DNA from: Cryptomeria japonica
Lineage: Eukaryota > Streptophyta > Pinopsida > Cupressales > Cupressaceae
DNA: 64,000 nt
Assembly: GCF_030272615.1 (NCBI RefSeq)
Contig: NC_081414.1
Location: 825,682,896 to 825,746,895, forward strand
Direction of reading: 5' to 3'
Positions 1 through 11,522 of the stretch are shown in pieces. Each line of letters begins with the position of its first letter. The first letter of the stretch is position 1. The translations under genes were made by a program, and so were the position numbers. Under the pieces are notes generated by a model, which was not told the DNA's origin, made no database searches, and was given only the letters and a program-made list of their open reading frames with translations.

Positions 1-1417
1 CCATATGGCAGGTTGAAAGCACCATGTGGCCCATAATCAACGCAAAGTTAGTTCTGATAACTAACTCTTAAAACGGCTGAAGCTTCCAGATATCTTTAGT
101 TCACGTTGAAATAGAGATATGAAGAGTATCGCATTGTTTTTTGAAAGAATGAAAGCATCGAATATACAGATTGCAGCATGTGCACAAAATAGATTTGTTG
201 AATACGCTCTCAGTATGCTCCAAGAAGGTTTCAAGGAAAGCAACTAGCCATCGCAAAACTTTTTCCTACCATCCCAGCCAACCATTACTTCTCTGCTCGA
301 AGCATCAACGAAACTCCATCAAAGTATAACAAAAGAGCATTTTTAATAAGATGATGTGAGTGGAAATGCTCAAAGAGACATGCATGCGAAGGGCATCAAA
401 CCAAAAAGAGTCCTTATCACATGCGTCTCATTATCTGTTGACATACAGCTGGGAAGCTACCGTATCGAATAAGGGTTCTCTTCTACATTGAGCAACCAGC
501 AATGAGAAAATCATGGGTGTCTGGGTTGAATTGGTATGACTGAATCTGCTACCTACCTGGCCGAGACATTTGAGCTTGGGTCCCTAATGAAATTTGAGAA
601 GCACCAAACATGATGCAATCCATGGTTGCAAACATGATGCATAGAAAATGCTTGATAAATGTTTTCCAACAGTCTAAGCATGAGTTTAAGAAGTGAGTCC
701 AGATCTAAGCTTAGTTGAAAAGATACAATTCCTTATTTAGCGCTAGTGGCATAGATAGAGGTTTTGATAGAAGCAGTTTACGGTAGTAGTGGACCCGGAT
801 GTAGAGTCTAGTAGAACCATCAGTAGCAAAGGCAAAGACACTTTCTCAAATAAATGTGGTCAAAACACAGAATGAATTAGTTGAAGAAGTCTTAAGAAAC
901 TTTCAAGTCTATAAACGTACATCCAAACGTAAAGAATGGATATGCATGATTACTTTCTGCATTGGTAGAGTAATGTGTTATAAAAGAGCTTTAAAGACTT
1001 CTTTGTGATTAAAGAGGAACTTATGTAAGTTTCAGTTCAAATCGATATCATTCATGCATTGAAGAATACTGGGTTGGTTTACTTCAAAACCTATGCTCAC
1101 TATCTCAAGGAACTTTAAATATGTTATAATTATTCTTTCCAAATACAGATTGAAGGAGGAGTTGTGTTAGATATCATGAAATATGGAGAATGAGAGATAT
1201 GATTTGTTTAATAAACTATCCCAAAGAAACGTAATGCAATGATTCTAACAGTAGCACGGTGTTGTTTTAAATGATCTTTCAAGCTTTCAACCCTATGGGA
1301 TAAGAGGGAGTCAAGAGATATTTTTAAACATTGTTTACAAATTTCCAATTTGCTGCAATTGGTAATAAAAAGACGCTTTAGAACTTCTTAGTATAAGAAT
1401 TTGCAAAACATATCATC
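1..1417. other. Non-coding stretch upstream of accessory ORF
   Basis: I see no supported gene here. The longest open frame is a 60-codon minus-strand frame without recognisable features. The sequence has moderate AT content and no obvious tandem repeats. It runs directly into the accessory ORF at 1418, so it may be the 5' internal part of the same element, but I found no LTR end, primer-binding site or partner copy in it. Confidence 0.4.
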
Positions 1418-4400
1418 ATGAAATACAAGGCTCAAGAGTATGAGTATGCCCCGATGATCACCACCATGATTCCAGAGGTTCATGATACCAAGATTGGGCA
1501 CATAAATTTGCAGGAGATCAAAAAGTTCTTCATGGAAGGTGACAGATCAAAATTGTCTTGTAGAGTGGCAGGAAGCGGCTTGATTGAAGCAGCATGTTTT
1601 CCCATATCAATTCAATGTACAGATTTGGTACTAGAATTCTCAAAAAGATATAATCTAGATGCAAGAGAGATAAGAGCCGCAGATGGATCCTTAATGGCCA
1701 AACTTGATGGAATTTCAATAGCTATTATTCTTCGTTTGCCATATAAGGAAAAGTTCACTCACATAGATAAGAAAAAAGCTTATAAATACTTCAGCGATAA
1801 TAGAAGCAAATGCCTCAACAATCTAGCTAAAGAATGGATGGTTGCACCACGAGGAGGACAGTCTTAGCTTCCAAAAACACTCCATCATTCTCTTTTCATC
1901 AAAGAAATTTGCTACTTGATTATCTTACTCCATAGAGTGACAGGAAGTCCTGATTCCACTGAGTTCGAAATGTGGATGTACCTCTTCATAACAGTCATCT
2001 CTGCCGGTAAGCAATTCATTGATTGGGGCCATTTCATCAGCAACTGCATACATGACCAGTTAGTGCACTTCAAAACAAGTCAACGCTTCCATATGACCTC
2101 TTACTTGATATATGCTATTGCTAATTTGAGGTCATGGCCAGGGTTAAGTACTAATGGTGTCCTGAATCAAGAAACTCAAGTTTACCATTATTACAAGCAA
2201 TTGCAACTTGAGGAAAGCTTTGTGTATTTCAAGCAGGTGAATGATGCTTTCACAATGTGGGCAGTAAGGTTATTACAAGGAGACATTGCCACCAGAATAT
2301 CAAAGGAAGCCGCTAAATTGATAAAGAAATATGGAAGTTTCTTCATCCAGTTTCCAAAATTTACCTATCTTCGAGTAGGAGGATTTGAAGGTTATCCACA
2401 CAAGCTACCCAGATATGTTGATGATAAGCTCATTTTAGTTGAGCTTTGTTGGCAATTGGTTTCAGTTCAAAAGAAATGTAGAGATAGAAAGAATAAAGGG
2501 GTAGCCTTTCCCATTTGTCTTGGGCACTATAGATGTGAGTCAAGTTCAAAAGCAGATGAGACAGAAAAAGCTTTATCCAAGGTCAACTTGTATCCATATC
2601 AGATGAGATTTCCTTTTGATAGTAAGGATTATGTCAAGAACAGCTTAAAGTTAGGTCCTGGCTATTTTCATTTTCCTAATCTTGAAGACTTTTGGGAGGA
2701 TTGTGAAGATGAGTTCGAGGTTAGAAAAAGAGATTGGACAAGGTTGAATTTGAAGCAAATGAGTGATTTCAAGATGGATTGGACCATAGAAGGCATTGAA
2801 GATGATGGATCTGATTTGATTGATCCTATCTATTTTGAGCAAGTCCAGTCCCAGCCACTTCCCAATTTGAATTGGGCAGATCCAGAAATGAGAGATGTCA
2901 GAGAAAGAACAAGTTTTGTAATCAAGAATTCTGAAGCCTGGATTAAGAAGAAGATTACTCAAATGACTGCTACCAGACCAACAAAGGAAACTCCAAGAAG
3001 GAAAGGAAGTCAGCTTGAGAGCTCTACATCACTGCATTCTTCCCATACTCCAGCTAGGGATACTCCTTCTTACTAGAATACTCAAGGAAGTGATGGAGAT
3101 GAAGACCCTCCAAGGAGGAACAATCTTCAGAACACATGTGGTGATGAACCCCGACAAAAGAGGAAGAAATCCAGAGCAAAAGACATAGAAGAAAATTCTA
3201 TTGCAAGTCAAGTAAAGGATCAAGTTCCAGTGGAAATTCTGGATGACACAAGATTTCATGATGGAATGCATTCCATATCTCCCTCAGTTCCTATTGAATC
3301 CCTATGACAAGAAGCACAACAAAATACTTTAGTCATGGATTCATCATTTCCAAGCAAGCCAAGCGATCAATTTGAAGAAATCAGAGAGGTGACAACAACA
3401 ATGGTAGCAAGACAAGAAATCATCCAAGAGTCTACAGAAAATTCTTCTTTCCCATGGTTAGAACAAAGTTTATTGAAGAAGAGGAAGGTAGAAAAGCTAG
3501 TGGTACCTGAATTTAGTAGCATATCTGATCTCTTTGGAAGAGCTGAAAAACTGAAGAAACTCAAAGTATCATCAAGAATAAAGACTGATCCAAATTCAAA
3601 GAATATGTGCTTAGAGATTGCTCAACCCATATCTGAGAAAGATACAAATGAGGCCACCTCTGCGGACTTTGTTGTGACAAAGATTGATATGGGACCTTCT
3701 TCTCATGAGTCTGATATTCAGAAATTTAATGTGATGGTAGCCAGAATGGTGGAGAGAAGTGAAAAGGATAAGAAATCCAAGGATCAATTGAAACAACAAG
3801 TGCACACTTTGTCTTCTTACTTGAAATCCGTAGTTGATACCTCCACTATGCCACTAAGTGTAGATCGCCAGCCAATTATATTGACACCAGAAGGAGAAAT
3901 TGAAAGGAATGTTATGGATAATCTTCAAAAGTACCAAGCCTATGGAAAGGTAATTGAAGGTTGGGTAGAAAAGGTCAAAACTCTTGCATGTGATTTCCTA
4001 GTCCAAGCAAAATCTATCCATGATGAGGCCTTAATAAAGAAAAAAACTATTGAGAAAGACTTGAAGAATGTCAAGAAAGAGGAAATAGCTTGGAAGGAAA
4101 TTGTGAATGATTTCAAACAAATGATAGAAATTGGAATGGACACCCTTGCAACTGAGAAAATCCTGCCTAATAATGAAAAAGATTATCTAGAAATATGGAT
4201 AGAAAGTATTAACTGGAAACTAGTGATCATAGATCAAGTTTCATCAGAGTTAGAAAAGCTCATGCTTTCATGAGATCAAGTGTGTACCAAACTCCAAGGA
4301 CAACTCACTGCTCTTTTCCCAAATGTGACATTGATGGAAGATTTGCAGGTGTTACAGAATAGCTTCTAGAACATGGTAGATCAGCAACCTTTTAATAGGA

Positions 4401-4681
4401 CAAACTTCAATGAAAATACCATGGAAAAATTGATTGATATTTACTCTTCCTTGAGAATCTCTATGTCTCAGATACTCAGCATGGTGACAGAACTAAGTGG
4501 CATTCATAGAAACTTGAAGACATGGAAAATGAGGATAGCCAACATCCTAATTCCCAAAGGAAAATCTGTCACTTCAGCCATCAGACTTTTCAAAATCTTG
4601 AGAGACAAAGGACCTGGACAACATAATGTGCCTACAGAAGCGACAACCTCATCGACAACACAAGGAGTTAGCTTAGAATAA
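1418..4681 (+). pseudogene. Decayed single-frame accessory ORF of a retroelement (unknown function)
   Basis: One reading frame runs about 1,088 codons, broken by five in-frame stops (TAG 1865, TAG 3074, TGA 3305, TGA 4271, TAG 4367) and ending at TAA 4679-4681, with no frameshift seen. The N-terminal ~400 codons look globular and are rich in aromatic residues, around a DWGHFI and a SWPGL motif. A lysine-, serine- and proline-rich linker follows (about 2960-3330). The last ~450 codons are K/E-rich and probably coiled coil. I found no RT, integrase or zinc-knuckle signature. The plan resembles the unknown ORF at 45588-48788, and both recall plant transposon-associated hypothetical proteins. The start at 1418 is simply the first ATG. 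All five stops are one C-to-T step from a sense codon. Function is unknown. Confidence 0.6.
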
Positions 4682-5460
4682 GTGCAGAGTTGCATTTTGT
4701 ATAGTCTTCATTTTTATTGTGTTACTCGCATCATGTTTTTGTCTTTCTTTGTAAATAACTCTCATGATCGAGTTTCCTTTTCTCTCATCTCTATTTCTGT
4801 ATTGTAATAAAGGATAATCTTGGCTCTTTTCATATGAGGTAGTTATCCTAAGTTCTCATTTTGGGTAGTTATTCTAAATAGTTATTTCTCCCAAAGTTGA
4901 GGAAGTTATTTCAAGTAGTTGAGGAAGTTATAAAGTAGTTATAAAGGTGGTTAGGGTAGTTACCTCAGGTGGTTACCACTTTACCTATATATACCTCATT
5001 ATTATTCAATATGGGGGATTCCACTTTTTCACAAGCTTTGTATAAGAGACTTGGATAGTGTTATTCAAGCAATTAAGCAATAGAGATCAATTTGGATGTG
5101 TGTTCAACTTATTCTCATGGGTTATTATCAATGTTCTTATGTTTAATTGATGATTACCTAATGCTTTCCCTTTAACATTGAATGTGAAGAAGTTTATTTC
5201 AAGTTGTGGTATCTCAAACTTGATTATATGGAATTTATTTTAAACTAGATTCATACCTTGTATGGCGTTCAATCTTTCTTTCTTGTTCGTTCTTTAAATT
5301 TTTGAAAAATCCAAATACCCCCATTATACGAGGGAGCTGTCCCTCTCAAACGCAGAGAAGAATTACCATTTCTTTGTGATTCTTCAACTGTTGTGAACGC
5401 TTTGTTGCTAATTATAGGGCAAAATAGAGTTTTTCAAGAAAGTTTCTTAAAGCAACAAAT
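4682..5460 (+). mobile_element. Probable LTR or promoter region downstream of the accessory ORF
   Basis: The segment begins right after the accessory ORF stop. It holds a run of GTAGTTAT-like repeats (about 4845-4975), a strong TATA run at 4986-4993, and then T-rich transcribed-looking sequence. That U3/TATA/R arrangement is typical of a plant LTR. No second copy lies in the window and I could not fix TG/CA ends, so the boundaries are approximate. Alternatively it is the promoter of a neighbouring element. Confidence 0.4.
4986..4993 (+). promoter_or_regulatory. TATA box in probable LTR
   Basis: TATATATA is preceded by CC and followed by CCTCATT. It is the only strong TATA-like site in this GC-poor but structured region and fits the expected place in an LTR. 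Inference from sequence only. Confidence 0.4.
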
Positions 5461-5690
5461 CCGTTTACCAACAAGAAGAAAAATAAAATAAAAAAGTGAA
5501 AAAGTAGAAAAATAAAAAGAAGTGAAAAAGCAGAAAAAAAGAAGTGAAAAAGCAGAAAAATTAAAAAAAAGTGAAAAAGCAGAAAAATAAAAAAAAATGA
5601 AAAATCAGAAAAAAAGAAGAAGTGAGAAGCAGAAAATCCAAAATAAAAATAAAAATCAAATATGAGAAAAAGTGCAATAAAAACAGATGG
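5461..5690. repeat. A-rich degenerate minisatellite
   Basis: The plus strand is a run of imperfect units of the kind GTGAAAAAGCAGAAAAA and AAAATAAAAA, roughly 14-20 bp each. It is nearly free of T on this strand. It separates the LTR-like segment from the Tat-type 3' region. Confidence 0.7.
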
Positions 5691-6377
5691 TGAAAATCTA
5701 GCAAACAGGCACTATCTGTCCGCTAGCTCTTCCATCTATTAGTTCATGCATCTTTTCGCTTGCATTCATTATCCATCATGAAGCCTTTGTACATACACAA
5801 ACATCCCAACTAATCTCTCGCCATGGTTTGGATCATTGAGTATATCATAATGACTTTGTTTCTAGGCTTGGGGCAAAATCCGACATTGAGCTGGGGGCAA
5901 ATTTCTTGATCATTTTGAGCTTAATCAAATAGGTAGAACAACAGTTCGACAACTTTTAGAAAACTAAGACACATCCAATGTTGAACACGAGATCAAATTA
6001 TCAACCATCAAACTATCACAAAGTCAGTATAAGCACATTCACACACCTTTTCAATGGATGATATCTTTTGGATAATGATTTTAACATGATGGTTCAATTT
6101 TTTTATTTTTTAAATCTTGATTTTCGCTATCATGATTTCTGAGTGACTTCAGGATGTCTTTGACTAGAGGAACACAGAAGGAACATGATATTTTTTTTGT
6201 CTGCTGTTCGTAAATTAATCATTAATATGTGCAAATTTGTCTCAGGACATGATCATCAGAGTATCTTTGAAGACATTTTCGATTTGTGTATTAAAATGGT
6301 TAATACTGCCTGTTTTACGCAAGCAACACTTAGGTCATCATGGTTCAATTATACCTCGATGCTTGTGCTAACTTGCT

Positions 6378-7997
6378 GATGGGATGGTGTTAGAGATAGA
6401 CTAGCCTAGTCTATGCTCTTGGATCCTTTCCTTGGATCACCTAGTGTTCTCTACACACCCTAGGATCTCTAGGACTTCCTTTGCTTGAGGAATCCCCTGA
6501 CCTTGCTCAATTCCACCCACCAATGAGTTGCAATGCGTCTTCTAAGGTCTCACCATCTCATGAGACTCAAAACCCCTTACTATGGCTAGTAAGGGCTAGG
6601 CTTGTTTTACACCTTCCAAGGTCTTAGCAAGGTTAGGACAAGTCATAAACCATGTTTTTCATCCATCCATGTGCCCCCAATAATTTACAACCTTCATCCC
6701 TCCTACCGATCTCACTATTTTGTGTTTTGCCTACAAAATAGGGCTACAAGGATTAGGACCAATTAGGCCTCCTACTCGGACTTTTAGGGCTCCCTCTCAC
6801 AAATGATGCACAAACTACCCAAACTCCCAAAATGGACTGCCATTCATTTGTCAAGGGCTCAAGTATTTCTTTGGTTTTGGGCCTCCAAGTGGCCGTACAG
6901 TGCCTAGGGTGAATTTTGGGGTTTTTAAGGGTTTTGTGAGGGTTTTTCTGGTTTGTCTGGGTCACTGTGGATTTTTTGTGTTTTAGCCACCTTGTCTAGA
7001 TTGGTGGAGGCTCCTCCTTCACACTAGTGGTGCTTCACACACTCCTCTACACCTCCTCCAAAGGGTGCACTCTCCTCTGACCAACCTTGCTCTTCAAGAC
7101 CTCTACAACAACAACCATTTCTAACCGGGCACTGTCCAGTCTCGCCTAGGAATGGGTCTTTGTACGGACTCTTTTCATTTTCAAGGGCCTTGTTTGCATT
7201 GAAATATAGTACAAGGTCCCTACTCTCATTCCCCATAGTTTCATGGTGATTCCACAATGGGGAATGGAGTTATGCATCCATTTATACAAACCAGTCCAAA
7301 ACTGGACCGTGAGAAGGCAATTTACAAACTATTTACAAACACACACTACCGGCAAATAAAACCTAATCTAATTGCTCACAATGAAAGTATTTACACCATA
7401 TAAGACACTCCATACATTTTTACATGCAAATCAGTCCATTAACCTGCTCGGTAGCTTCATTCAAACTGACTGGTAACCAACAAACAGTCACAGTCAAGAT
7501 TTTCTTCCTTGGGTCGTACAATGTCTAACATCCAACCCATTAACTTAGGGTTTGGAAGTACTTATACTACCCTCTCCTCAGTCTGTGTGCCCTTATTAGG
7601 GTTTTCCATGCCAAACTAATAATTTTGGCCTCTTGGTGGAAAAGTTGCTTGACAACTTTTAAAAGTTGTCATGCAACTTTTGAGCAACTTTCCCAATGTT
7701 GCTTTTCTTGACTCCTAGACCTACATTGGGCCAACCTAAGGACTCCACCATGCTATGAGGGACCCCTAAACACCTCAAATGCACACATACCCCCTATTTC
7801 CAAGCAAATCTCAATTTTAGACTCATGACCCTAAGACCTCAACTAGGACCCTAACTAGGACCAATGAGCACATGGCTCTTTATTTTATATACAATGGCTT
7901 CAAAAGAAGCATCACACCAACAAAACAAAGAAAGAGAAAGAGCTTGAAAGGGTGCTCCTGCACCACTTGCCATATCAAAATCCAGGAAAGAAGTGCT
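6378..7997. other. Unidentified ~1.6 kb insertion-like segment
   Basis: The segment is bounded by an imperfect ~45-bp direct repeat (6331-6377 and 7998-8045, both starting aggtcatcatggtt). Composition changes inside it: it is richer in GC and in CCTAGG-like words. A minus-strand TATA-like word lies near 7885-7892. It could be an LTR in reverse orientation or another retroposon. No coding domain was found and the ends are uncertain. Confidence 0.3.
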
Positions 7998-8417
7998 CAG
8001 GTCATCATGGTTTAATTATACCATCGATGTTTGCACTCACTTCCCATATTTCAAAAGCTCAATGATGACAAAAATGCAATAATCCAGTGACTGGTCCGAT
8101 TGTAGCTTTTCATTTCATTTGCATTGGCATTTGCATTTAGGTTGCATTTCATTCTTGCATGGGATCATGCATGTTCCTTTTATCCAAGGTTAAATCTATC
8201 ACAAGAATCACCAGGGTATCATCACAAGTGTATACACAATCAGACTAATGATTCATATTTCTCCGGATATCGTCAACCCAACGAAAATCTTATGCTATCC
8301 TTCTCAACAAAACCAACATCAACATATCTGAATCTTCCTGCAACTTGATATCAACAAACTGTCAATTCTTTATCTAATCAATCTTATCAATTCTATCAAT
8401 CAAACCTAATCGATTCT

Positions 8418-8556
8418 ATCATGTCTTATACAAGATGTATCTTTCCTAAAACCAAACATTTTGATCATGTCTTATACAGGATATATCTTTCCTAAAACCA
8501 GACGCTTCGATCATCTTTTTCTTATACAAGAGGTATCATTTCTGAAACCAGACTGA
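8418..8556 (+). repeat. Three 46-bp tandem repeats in Tat 3' region
   Basis: Units start at 8418, 8464 and 8510. Each has a TCTTATACARGA-type core and an AAACCARAC-type end. Minisatellites in the 3' untranslated part of Tat elements are a known feature of that lineage. Confidence 0.75.
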
Positions 8557-8852
8557 ATCTCAATCTTATCAATCTAACCAATCAAGCTTTATCAATAATC
8601 AAGAACCACATCACCATGATTGTAGAACTTGCACTTTCATCAACCATAGTTGCAGGACTCATTCAATAATCTATCGGGAAATCAATTTCGCAAAGATCTA
8701 AAAACTCCAAAGATTAATTATCTCAATTGATCTCCCAAGGGGGCATCATCATATCATAATTTATCAATCAAGAGCTAGGGCATCCTATCGAACCAATATC
8801 ATCATCAAAATGAGATTATTCTTTGAATCAACGCATCATCATGCCTTGCTTC

Positions 8853-8866
8853 AAAGAGGGGCAAAA
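8853..8866 (+). other. Polypurine tract of outer Tat element
   Basis: AAAGAGGGGCAAAA lies directly before the TGTATACACC start of an LTR. The equivalent tract of the inserted Tat element (10715-10728, minus strand) is the same 14 bases, which supports both calls. Confidence 0.8.
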
Positions 8867-9178
8867 TGTATACACCTAAAAATGGTCTGAAGATAATTAA
8901 TTGAATAAGCAATTATTTAATTAATCCCCCTCCCCAATTTAATTGAATTCATCAACAATTTGATTAAATTCTCCCTTTTCATCTACTTATTAATAAATCA
9001 AAGGATTTATTTTATAGGTTCATTTCAATAGTCCCCTTTGATTAATTAATTCAAATTAATTAATCCTTCCCCATTTAAAATCATTTCTTCTAATCCCTAA
9101 TTAATTAAAACAAATCAATTTATGAGTTGTTGAGAATTAATTAATCTTTTCTTATTATTTGAATTTTTAAATTCAAAT
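8867..9178 (+). mobile_element. Outer Tat 3' LTR, first part
   Basis: It starts TGTATACACCTAAAAATGG directly after the polypurine tract. The start resembles the inserted element's LTR start (TGTAGACATCTAAAAATGG). It is cut at 9178 by the 17.8 kb minus-strand element and resumes at 26984. Confidence 0.7.
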
Positions 9179-9512
9179 TGTAGATAGGAATCTAGAAATC
9201 ATCAAAGCAATGTAAACAATAGCCTAGTTCAATCACAAAAACTCAATTGCAATGATCAATCCTAAACACACTCAATAAAGACATGAAAACAAGACATTCA
9301 AGATTGAAAACTAAGCAAACCAAATGCAGACTTGAATGTCTCCTTCAAGTGGCTCCATTGTCCTTCTTTCTTCTTCAAATAGATTTGTTTGTGGATCTCA
9401 CCTACTAGTGCATAAGCATGATGTCAAAGCAAGTAGACAAGATTGTAGCGCAAGAATATTCGAAGCGTGATTGAATTGACCAGGTAGGGATCTTGATTGA
9501 AGAAAATCATCC

Positions 9513-9522
9513 AATTTATAGA
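9513..9522 (-). promoter_or_regulatory. TATA box in Tat 3' LTR
   Basis: On the minus strand this reads TCTATAAATT, about 1.2 kb into the LTR. The other LTR has the same site at 25766-25775, which would be the functional promoter for genomic RNA. Confidence 0.6.
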
Positions 9523-10184
9523 CAAATTGGAGAAAAGATCAAATTAGCATGAAGAGATTCGAATGGAAATTGCAAATCAAGAATGTCAATTATGAAAAAT
9601 TATGACAAATTTGCACTTTCTATGCAAGATTAATTGATTGATAATTATGACAAATTTCTATGTCAAAATTGATTGATTGTCAATTATGACAAATTATGAC
9701 AACTTGAAATGTCATTCCCATGAAATTAGGAGAAAATTGAAAATTAGATGAATTAGAAATTAGGAAATTAGGAATTAGAAATTGATGAAAAATTAGGAAA
9801 TTAGGAATTAGGAGAAATTAGGTAAATCAATTAATAATTTGTCATTTATTAATTAATTCACAAAAAGAGGAATAATTAGTTAGCCAATTAAATAAACATT
9901 TAATTGTGACACGAAGACTTAGGATAAATAAATAATTTATTAATCCTAGAGGGGGAAATGACAAACAGGGTTAAATGAATAAAATCATGAAACCCTAAAA
10001 GATGAATTAGAAATGCAAGGATGACAATTAGGTCCTGACAAAAGATAATTGACGTCGATTTGATTTGATCATGATTATGACTTGATAAATGACCAATGCT
10101 GATAAGTGATTTGATTGATAAATGCGCCAATTGACGAGGAACAATGACTAATTGATCCAAATTGACATAATTGAGAAAGATGAC

Positions 10185-10426
10185 GATCGATGACAAATCG
10201 ATCGCAAAATGACAAAATTGACAAGAAGACAAGGATCGATGAAAAAATAGATTGCAAAACGACAAGATTGAAAATGACCACGATCGATGACAAATCGATC
10301 ACAAAGCGACAAGATTGAAAATGTCAATGATTGATGATAAACCGATCGCAAAATGATAAGATTGATAAGAGGACAATGATCGATGACAAAATCGATTGCA
10401 AAATGACAAGATTGAAAAGAGGACAA
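10185..10426 (-). repeat. Five-unit hairpin array in LTR U3
   Basis: Units start at 10185, 10234, 10282, 10329 and 10378 and are 47-49 bp long. Each is built around GATCGATGACAAATCGATC or a variant, a 7-bp perfect inverted repeat around GACAA. The array recurs in the other LTR at about 26449-26690. Confidence 0.85.
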
Positions 10427-10714
10427 AACCTTAATTAGGATTGACGATGTCCAAAATGATGACAAACGAGCACGCACATTGATGCAACAGGATAAGATTG
10501 ATCAAAATCATGACTGAAGATTGTTGTCGACAAGACCAAATTCAAAGACGAGATGAATGAAGAATGCAGAAGAATGACTCGATGCTCGCCAATGATAAAG
10601 ACCAAGTGCGAATCATAGGAGAAATGTTAATGCGATGCAAAAACCCTAAAATAAGGCAATGCGCAAATGTTAAAGTATGACTCCACAAGCGTTGACCATT
10701 TTTAGATGTCTACA

Positions 10715-10728
10715 TTTTGCCCCTCTTT
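10715..10728 (-). other. Polypurine tract of Tat element
   Basis: On the minus strand it reads AAAGAGGGGCAAAA immediately before the LTR start TGTAGACATC. It primes plus-strand synthesis in LTR elements. Confidence 0.9.
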
Positions 10729-10998
10729 GAGACAATGTGATTTTAAGTGTTGTTTCAAAGAACAATAATGAAAATGCCCCAGACAATAACAATGACATAT
10801 GCATGCCCCCTCAAGGAATTGGCCGGAAACATCCAGAAAAGAGGCCAATTGATCGATAAGAATCATAGAACATGATAGGAGCAAACAGACTGACAATCGA
10901 AGATCGGATGCATGAAGGACAAGCAATTGAAAGTGCAAAAGACCATGACCAACATGAGATGGAGAGAGTGCACGTCCATCTATGCACTGACAAAGATC

Positions 10999-11005
10999 TA
11001 TAAAT
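10999..11005 (+). promoter_or_regulatory. TATA box for the antisense plant-mobile-domain gene
   Basis: TATAAAT on the plus strand lies about 520 bp upstream of the antisense ORF start, in a context (ctataaatgagac) like other plant core promoters. An intron donor-like GTATGT follows at about 11167. This is inference. It fits the known case of Grande elements of the same lineage, whose antisense accessory gene uses its own promoter. Confidence 0.45.
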
Positions 11006-11255
11006 GAGACAAAGAGAGTGAAAATTGCTCATTTGCACTAGCCAAAGAGGAGGATTTGTTCCTCTGGAAAAGGACACTTGCAGAGAGATAGTGAACATTC
11101 CAATGGTAGATCACCTCGAAGAATGTGTACACACGTACAGACGACCAGATGACGCAGGAGCAGCGGTATGTATCTCAAAAACCCATATTTTCAATTTTAT
11201 GAATTTGACTAGCTTGCGGGACATTGCGGGGCCCACAGGGAATGCAAAAACTGAC

Positions 11256-11347
11256 TTCTGTGCTTGTGTAGGGCAAATTCTGCGCTTGTGTAGGGTCTTC
11301 TATGCTTGTGTAGGGGACACAGGCGCATGACTGATCACACAGGCACA
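11256..11347 (+). repeat. TGCGCYTGTGT repeat array in antisense-gene leader
   Basis: Three forward units of 20-22 bp start at 11256, 11278 and 11298, each with TCTGCGCTTGTGTAGGG or a variant. Two inverted copies (ACACAGGCGCA, CACACAGGCACA) follow up to 11347. A related six-unit array lies in the gag leader on the other strand (25203-25320). Confidence 0.75.
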
Positions 11348-11522
11348 GTTGTGCATTGTGAACCCTAATTTAGTCAAAAATGGCATACAAATGAGCCGAA
11401 AAAGGGGGGATAAGGGTAGGATAGGTCAAAAGAGATTAGAAACACCCTGATGTGTGGATGAAATGAGGAAATGCAACCCATAGGAGCAAACCCTAAAACT
11501 AACAAAATATGCCCCAATTGTA

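Larger units (their letters stand above)
5691..8866 (+). mobile_element. 3' internal region of an outer Ty3/gypsy Tat-type element
   Basis: This is non-coding sequence leading to a polypurine tract and LTR start at 8853-8867. It contains the gggggcaaa-type tracts (near 5876 and 5898) often seen downstream of pol in plant gypsy elements, and a 46-bp tandem repeat whose motif recurs in the 3' region of the inserted Tat element (about 14110-14210, opposite strand). No RT, integrase or gag is visible, so only the distal part is present, and its relation to the ORF at 1418-4681 is unclear. Short open frames (for example 6185-6379 and 8124-8348) show no coding signature. Confidence 0.5.
9179..10714 (-). 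repeat. Tat element 3' LTR
   Basis: Matches 25432-26978 almost throughout. Position 10714 is its TG start in element orientation, next to the polypurine tract. It contains a five-unit hairpin array (10185-10426), a GGAAATTAGGAATTAG-type array (about 9720-9830) and a minus-strand TATA box at 9513-9522. Confidence 0.95.

Noticed and set aside
9900-10477. Overlapping minus-strand frames with repeated S/I/F/H words in the LTR (also 26164-26741)
   Set aside because: They arise from the tandem hairpin array. Their repetition follows the DNA repeat and not a protein domain, and they occur in both LTRs.
11025-11330. 101-codon frame upstream of the antisense gene
   Set aside because: It reads through the leader repeat array and has no domain. 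It is possibly exon or leader sequence but not supportable as a protein.
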